A DNA stretch of 32,839 nucleotides. Source: Microcaldota archaeon (lineage in GTDB: Archaea; Micrarchaeota; Micrarchaeia; Micrarchaeales; CABMGC01). The DNA lies in the NCBI GenBank assembly GCA_021812185.1, contig JAKAON010000004.1:1-32839 (forward strand), written 5' to 3'. Position numbers and translations under genes: made by a program. The notes below the pieces were generated by a model. That model searched no databases and was not told the DNA's origin. It saw only the letters and a list, made by a program, of their open reading frames with translations. Position 1 is the first letter of the stretch. The number at the start of each line of letters is the position of its first letter. Of this stretch, positions 28,343 through 32,839 are shown piece by piece.

Positions 28343-28588
28343 ATGCCACGACCGATTTACCGCAGCAGGATAATGCGATTCTTCTCAACAGCAAAGCACG
28401 GATATGACCAAACATACTGGATCTTTGTCCTTTTGGGGTCCGGTGCGCTGCTCAACCAGGCTTTCGGTATAGCCGGACCGATAGCGGTAGTCATAATCTT
28501 CTTCTTTTTCTACTGGATGGGAAGGATACATTTCAGATTGGAGGAAAAACGAGATGCGCTAAAGAAGGGGAAACGCAAAGAGGCCTGA
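28343..28588 (+). CDS. Small membrane protein, hypothetical
   Basis: Hydrophobic helices YWIFVLLGSGALLN and GPIAVVIIFFFFYWMGRIHF; TATA-like tttttatat about 25 nt before ATG 28343. Confidence 0.6.
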   Translation: MPRPIYRSRIMRFFSTAKHGYDQTYWIFVLLGSGALLNQAFGIAGPIAVVIIFFFFYWMGRIHFRLEEKRDALKKGKRKEA

Positions 28589-28622
28589 CACTTAAGTTGG
28601 AAGCACCTAGTTATGTGATTGC

Positions 28623-29888
28623 ATGTTTACACTTTCCAGAAATAAAGGCACGGGAGGAGTGATAAAGACAGACCCAGACTCTTTCATAGTAGAGGAGATA
28701 ACTAAAAATGGTACTGTCTTAAGGTCAGGATCACAATATTCTTGCACTGACCTAAGTGAGGAAACAGATCAGAAAGGCAAGTTTGCGCGATTTGTTTTGG
28801 AGAAGAGCAATTGGAACACGATACAGGCGCTTAGGGAGATTGGAAGGAGATTTGGACGTGGAAACAAATCAGTGGGATATGCAGGAATGAAGGACAGAAA
28901 TGCCAAAACGACGCAGCTTGCAAGCATATTTGGTATCAAAGCCTCGGACCTTGCAAGAATCCATATAAATGACATATTGATAAATGGGGCTTGGCAGTCA
29001 AGCGTTGGGGTAGAGACAGGAGATTTGCTGGGCAACCATTTTATTATACGCATATCAGATGCGAGTAGTCCGCATAATGCGGATGCCATAATTAGAGAGC
29101 TTAACGGATCGATGCCAAATTATTTTGACAAGCAAAGATTTGGATCAAGGCTCAATAACCACAAGGTAGGTTTGAAGATAATTAAAGGGGATTTCGAAGG
29201 TGCGGCAATGGAATTTTTGACAGGCACAGATAACGAGATCAATAAAGATGCGGTAGATGCCAGGAACAAGCTTAGAGAGGATCTTGACTTCAAGGCAGCT
29301 ATGACTTATTTTCCAGGATACTTGAAGTATGAGCGTACTGTAATAGAGTATCTCTATAGGTATGAAGGAAATTATGCTAATGCATTGAGAAAGCTCCCAC
29401 GGGGCATATTGCTCATGTTCATACACGCGGTGGAGGACGTTGTTTTCAACTACGCATTAAGCAAACGTGTGGAACATGCTGATTTTGAGAATTGCAATTT
29501 GTGGTGCAAAGTAGGATTATACGGATTTCCGGATATATCTAACATCACAAACGACACGCAGGGGCATGAAAATTGCATTCCTCTTGGCAACATAATAGGA
29601 TACGAGACTAAAGACGAATTGATATCGGATTATGAGAAGGAAGCTATGCTCACACTGGGAATAAGCAAGGATGAATTCAAAATAAAAGGAATGACTGAAC
29701 TTAGTTCGAAAGGAGACATGCGTGCAATGCTTGCAAGCGTAAAGGATATCGAATCCAAAGTTAATGGAGATAGCGTTACGGTAAGTTTCTCGCTCCCTTC
29801 TGGGTCTTATGCCACAGTTATGATGGCCGAGATTACAAAGGATTATGCTGCTTTGAACGGAACCCCGGGCGTGTCAGGCTCGATTTGA
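28623..29888 (+). CDS. truD: tRNA pseudouridine synthase TruD
   Basis: VGYAGMKDRNAKTTQ catalytic motif, NYFDKQRFGSR, LPSGSYATVMMAEI. Confidence 0.95.
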   Translation: MFTLSRNKGTGGVIKTDPDSFIVEEITKNGTVLRSGSQYSCTDLSEETDQKGKFARFVLEKSNWNTIQALREIGRRFGRGNKSVGYAGMKDRNAKTTQLASIFGIKASDLARIHINDILINGAWQSSVGVETGDLLGNHFIIRISDASSPHNADAIIRELNGSMPNYFDKQRFGSRLNNHKVGLKIIKGDFEGAAMEFLTGTDNEINKDAVDARNKLREDLDFKAAMTYFPGYLKYERTVIEYLYRYEGNYANALRKLPRGILLMFIHAVEDVVFNYALSKRVEHADFENCNLWCKVGLYGFPDISNITNDTQGHENCIPLGNIIGYETKDELISDYEKEAMLTLGISKDEFKIKGMTELSSKGDMRAMLASVKDIESKVNGDSVTVSFSLPSGSYATVMMAEITKDYAALNGTPGVSGSI

Positions 29889-29897
29889 TGCATTTTC

Positions 29898-31325
29898 TCA
29901 TCTCACGCAGCTCGCATTATCTGGCAGGAGAATTGAATAGTAGCTGCCATTGTATGCTATTTTGTATCTTGAGAGATTTGAGATGAATGAGGGAGACACT
30001 CCGATTTGCTTGAATATTATCAAAGGATATGTTCCTGAGTTCGTAGAGTTCACTGAAAATGGAGAGTACGCATTGGCATTTAAGTATACGAGATAGACCC
30101 AGGAGTTGGAGAACACCTTGCATCCCCCGTATCCCATCGAGCTTAATTTGTCTAGCCCCATGTGGACCACTGACCCGTTGTAGTTTATGTTGTAAGGCCC
30201 GTACACGTTTCCCGATTGGTGATATGCACTGAAATTTGAAACAGTAGCAATCGTCATTATCAGTAGTGAAAATATCGCAATATTGCGCGAGATAGTAGGC
30301 ATCTTCTCTGATCCCTTCTGCAGGATAGGAAGGGATACGAGTATGGCAGATAAGGCAATAAAATCTGCAAAACGGATTTGGTCGAATTGGATAGAATGCA
30401 TTGAGAGTATCAAATAGCATATCGCAGACAAAGGTATGAAAAGAGATAGCATCCTCGCATAACTATGGTCCTGGCGCAGATGCATAATGATTTTTTTGAT
30501 GTCTTTTAGTTTGAATTGAAGCAATCCAAACGCCAAAAATGCAACAGGTATCAGCAATGCGATAATTGCAGGGTATGCCGATATCGATGTAGGCAAACTT
30601 GGATTTGCTAAAGTAATGTCTATGGAACTCGTATAGCTTGCAAGCGGGCTGCCGAAATAGACATAGTTTATTGCAAGCCATGGAATCGTAAATAACAAGA
30701 ACAATGCAAATGCCATGAACACCTTGCCAGGCTTTTCGAGTAATATCACCATAGGCAGAAATATCAATGCAGGATACTTGCTAAGCCCGGCCAATGCGAA
30801 AAATGCGCCGCACATTGGATCTTTCTTGTATAGGAAAGCTATTGCGACAAGCACCATTGAAAGTGATAATATATCCGTGCTATCCACAGTGAAGGACAAA
30901 TAAATGAAGTATGGATTTAGCATCAGGCCGTATACCAAAAGAGTGTCAACATTAAGCGACCTGCCGAAGAATCTTATCGATAGGAGGAATATTGAAAAGA
31001 GCACAATTAAGTAGAAGAGCATTGGATTTTGCACAAAATGCATTATAACTGCAAGAATCGCGCTTTCGATTGGAGGCCTGAAAATTTCTATATAAAATAA
31101 GTTATTTTGCACTATGAAATAATTCGACAGGTGGAATGCCCCTGATATGAACTGAGAGGTTGAATAACTCCTTGCATTTAGAAACTGCGCCACGAAGTCC
31201 CATGAAGGACCCTGTGTTAGGTATGTTGCTATGATTGCAACAAGGGATAAGCCGATAAGAATCAGCAAGATAACATTATTTGCCAGCGGCATTAATGTAT
31301 TCGCGGAACTTAAGTTTTTGCCCAT
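29898..31325 (-). CDS. Polytopic membrane protein, GT-C-type glycosyltransferase-like
   Basis: Many TM segments, loop FLNARSYSTSQFISGAFH...EIFRPPIESAI. ORF track start 31472 reads through a tRNA gene; ATG 31325 (MGKNLSSANTLM) is the likely start. Confidence 0.68.
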   Translation of the reverse strand: MGKNLSSANTLMPLANNVILLILIGLSLVAIIATYLTQGPSWDFVAQFLNARSYSTSQFISGAFHLSNYFIVQNNLFYIEIFRPPIESAILAVIMHFVQNPMLFYLIVLFSIFLLSIRFFGRSLNVDTLLVYGLMLNPYFIYLSFTVDSTDILSLSMVLVAIAFLYKKDPMCGAFFALAGLSKYPALIFLPMVILLEKPGKVFMAFALFLLFTIPWLAINYVYFGSPLASYTSSIDITLANPSLPTSISAYPAIIALLIPVAFLAFGLLQFKLKDIKKIIMHLRQDHSYARMLSLFIPLSAICYLILSMHSIQFDQIRFADFIALSAILVSLPILQKGSEKMPTISRNIAIFSLLIMTIATVSNFSAYHQSGNVYGPYNINYNGSVVHMGLDKLSSMGYGGCKVFSNSWVYLVYLNANAYSPFSVNSTNSGTYPLIIFKQIGVSPSFISNLSRYKIAYNGSYYSILLPDNASCVR

Positions 31326-31357
31326 GTTTCCCTGCCTATATGCTTGAAAAAGAGATG

Positions 31358-31470
31358 CGCCGGAGTTGGGATTTTCAAGCTTGTTTTTGAACCCAAAATG
31401 CCTAAAAGGCAACCAGATCTCGAGTTTCGCCGCTTTGCTCTGGCGCGTTACCTGGTTCCGCCACTCCGGC
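31358..31470 (-). tRNA. tRNA-Ser(CGA) with two candidate 14-nt introns
   Basis: Minus strand: GCCGGAG acceptor / CTCCGGC + G73; D-arm GCG-GAACCAGGTAA-CGC; anticodon stem CCAGA/TCTGG with CTCGAGA loop; long variable arm TGCC-TTTTA-GGCA; T-stem TTGGG/CCCAA. Removing 14 nt at the anticodon arm and 14 nt in the T-loop gives an 85-nt type II tRNA. Confidence 0.88.
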
Positions 31471-31531
31471 ACGTTTGTTTAAGGCATTTAGCAATCTTTT
31501 TATTTGTTATATAAGTAATAAAAGTGTATTT

Positions 31532-31579
31532 ATGCTAGTGCCTCACAAGATGTTTGGGGCCGCAATGCTGGTTTTATGA
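31532..31579 (+). CDS. Possible 15-codon upstream ORF (MLVPHKMFGAAMLVL) overlapping the GT2 start
   Basis: ATG 31532 to TGA 31577-31579; the TGA overlaps ATG 31576 (ATGA). TATA-like ttatataag near 31508. Confidence 0.3.
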   Translation: MLVPHKMFGAAMLVL

Positions 31580-32839
31580 AAAAATGGTATATTGACAGGA
31601 AATTCCTTACACGGTTATTTACTGCAATGATGTTCGTGATACTCTCGGTGGCAGGAGTCGGATTTGCCATATATTTGTTTTTCGTATCTACGAGCCTTTA
31701 CACCTACCTGATAGCGATATGCTTTATGCTGCTGTCGCTTGTATCGGGATTCTTCAACATATATGCTTCAGTTTGGTATGTCAGGTCTTATTTCTACACA
31801 GATTACCTCAGGAACATAAACAAGAACTTGGAACCGATTACTTCGTTCCCCACAGTTGCTGTTGTAGTTCCAGCCTACAATGAGGAAGCAGCAATGGTTA
31901 AGAAGAACTTGACCAGGCTAAAAGAGCTAAACTACCCGAAGGACAAGATAAGATTTTATCTTGCCGACGATTCCACTAAACCAGAAATATCTGGAGAACT
32001 TGAGATGTTTTGCAAGAGGAATGGGATACATTTCCTTCACAGGAAAAACAGGACAGGATACAAGGCAGGGGCGCTCAACGAATTTATGAAGATTTCTAGA
32101 GAGAGCTTTGTAGCCATCTTTGACGCAGACGAATATCTTACAGATAAGAATTTTCTTATGGATACGCTTCCGTATTTCCAAGATCCCTGCCTTTCGTACG
32201 TTCAAACTGAAAAGAGATACATGAAAGGGAGCTTCTTCTCCGATTCAGTAGATACATTTGACGCATTCTTCTTCACGTTCATACAGCCTGCAAGAGCATT
32301 GAACAACACAGCAGTGTTTGCAGGTTCGTGCGGGCTTATACGAAGAGCTGCACTGGATAAGATAGGCGGTTTTCCCGAATATGTAATAGAGGATACGTTC
32401 TTCAGTTTTGAATCAGACGCCCATAATTTCAAGAGCCTTTATCTACCTAAAGTCTATGCGCTTGGCAGGCCGATATCGACATTCAGTGCGCTGGTAAAAC
32501 AACAATGGAGATACAATTATGGAGATACGCAGTTCATAGGATACTTCTTCAAAAGGGCAGGATTTTCCAAGAGGAAATCGCCCCTGTCCAACATGGATTA
32601 TGTAACGCACGGGTTTGGGCTCAACTATCTATCAGTTTTCCTGATACTCTTTACAATACTCTCGATAGGCATAGTGTTTTCTAGCACGCCTTTTGCCCAT
32701 ATTACAATGGCCGAATTTTTCACTCAAAATCAATTAAGCTTTGATTTGGAGTTGTTGGGTCTATTTGCATTCACACTCTCGCTCTTCGTCCCTATCATAC
32801 TTGCGAAAATGTATTTCACATCTTGGAGGAAGGGACTTA
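31576..32839 (+). CDS. Family 2 processive glycosyltransferase (cellulose synthase-like), truncated by window end
   Basis: FPTVAVVVPAYNEE, FYLADDSTKP, VAIFDADEYL, QQWRYNYGDTQ; N-terminal TM pair. Not in the ORF track because no stop occurs before 32839. Confidence 0.9.
   Translation, partial: MKKWYIDRKFLTRLFTAMMFVILSVAGVGFAIYLFFVSTSLYTYLIAICFMLLSLVSGFFNIYASVWYVRSYFYTDYLRNINKNLEPITSFPTVAVVVPAYNEEAAMVKKNLTRLKELNYPKDKIRFYLADDSTKPEISGELEMFCKRNGIHFLHRKNRTGYKAGALNEFMKISRESFVAIFDADEYLTDKNFLMDTLPYFQDPCLSYVQTEKRYMKGSFFSDSVDTFDAFFFTFIQPARALNNTAVFAGSCGLIRRAALDKIGGFPEYVIEDTFFSFESDAHNFKSLYLPKVYALGRPISTFSALVKQQWRYNYGDTQFIGYFFKRAGFSKRKSPLSNMDYVTHGFGLNYLSVFLILFTILSIGIVFSSTPFAHITMAEFFTQNQLSFDLELLGLFAFTLSLFVPIILAKMYFTSWRKGL

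Noticed and set aside
1-32839. CRISPR arrays, transposases, integrases, rRNA genes
   Set aside because: No regularly spaced direct repeats, no recognisable transposase or integrase product, and no rRNA sequence seen.

Overview
Gene-dense window that looks archaeal (aIF1A, aIF2-beta, S8e, RIO1 kinase, Cgi121-like KEOPS subunit, archaeal TruD, class III pilin signals, TATA-box promoters). The style resembles DPANN/Micrarchaeota (ARMAN-like), but that assignment is inference. Main contents: a response regulator fused to a degenerate GGDEF-like domain; a contiguous uvrB-uvrA-uvrC cluster; trxB; RNase HI; a TPR-AAA+ ATPase; a 10-gene type IV pilus-like operon (secretion ATPase, two half-size membrane platform proteins, seven small pilin-like ORFs) with a divergent wHTH regulator and a palindrome over its promoter; two LamG/pilin-signal paralogs on either side of that operon; a MutT/MTH1-like NUDIX protein; PiT and PhoU-like genes; an XPF-type nuclease; a 633-aa protein of tandem nuclease-like modules; and surface-glycan glycosyltransferases. 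The items I rate highest are: (1) a tRNA-Ser(CGA) gene not in the ORF track, apparently carrying two 14-nt introns (one just before the anticodon loop, one in the T-loop), over which the ORF caller has extended a membrane protein; (2) the 633-aa protein with a duplicated PD-x14-E-x-H module; (3) the two LamG pilin-like paralogs with near-invariant ends and a divergent, length-conserved centre, each with a perfect hairpin in its leader; (4) a UvrC that ends before the expected C-terminal HhH domain. All calls come from reading the sequence by eye; no homology search or folding program was run.
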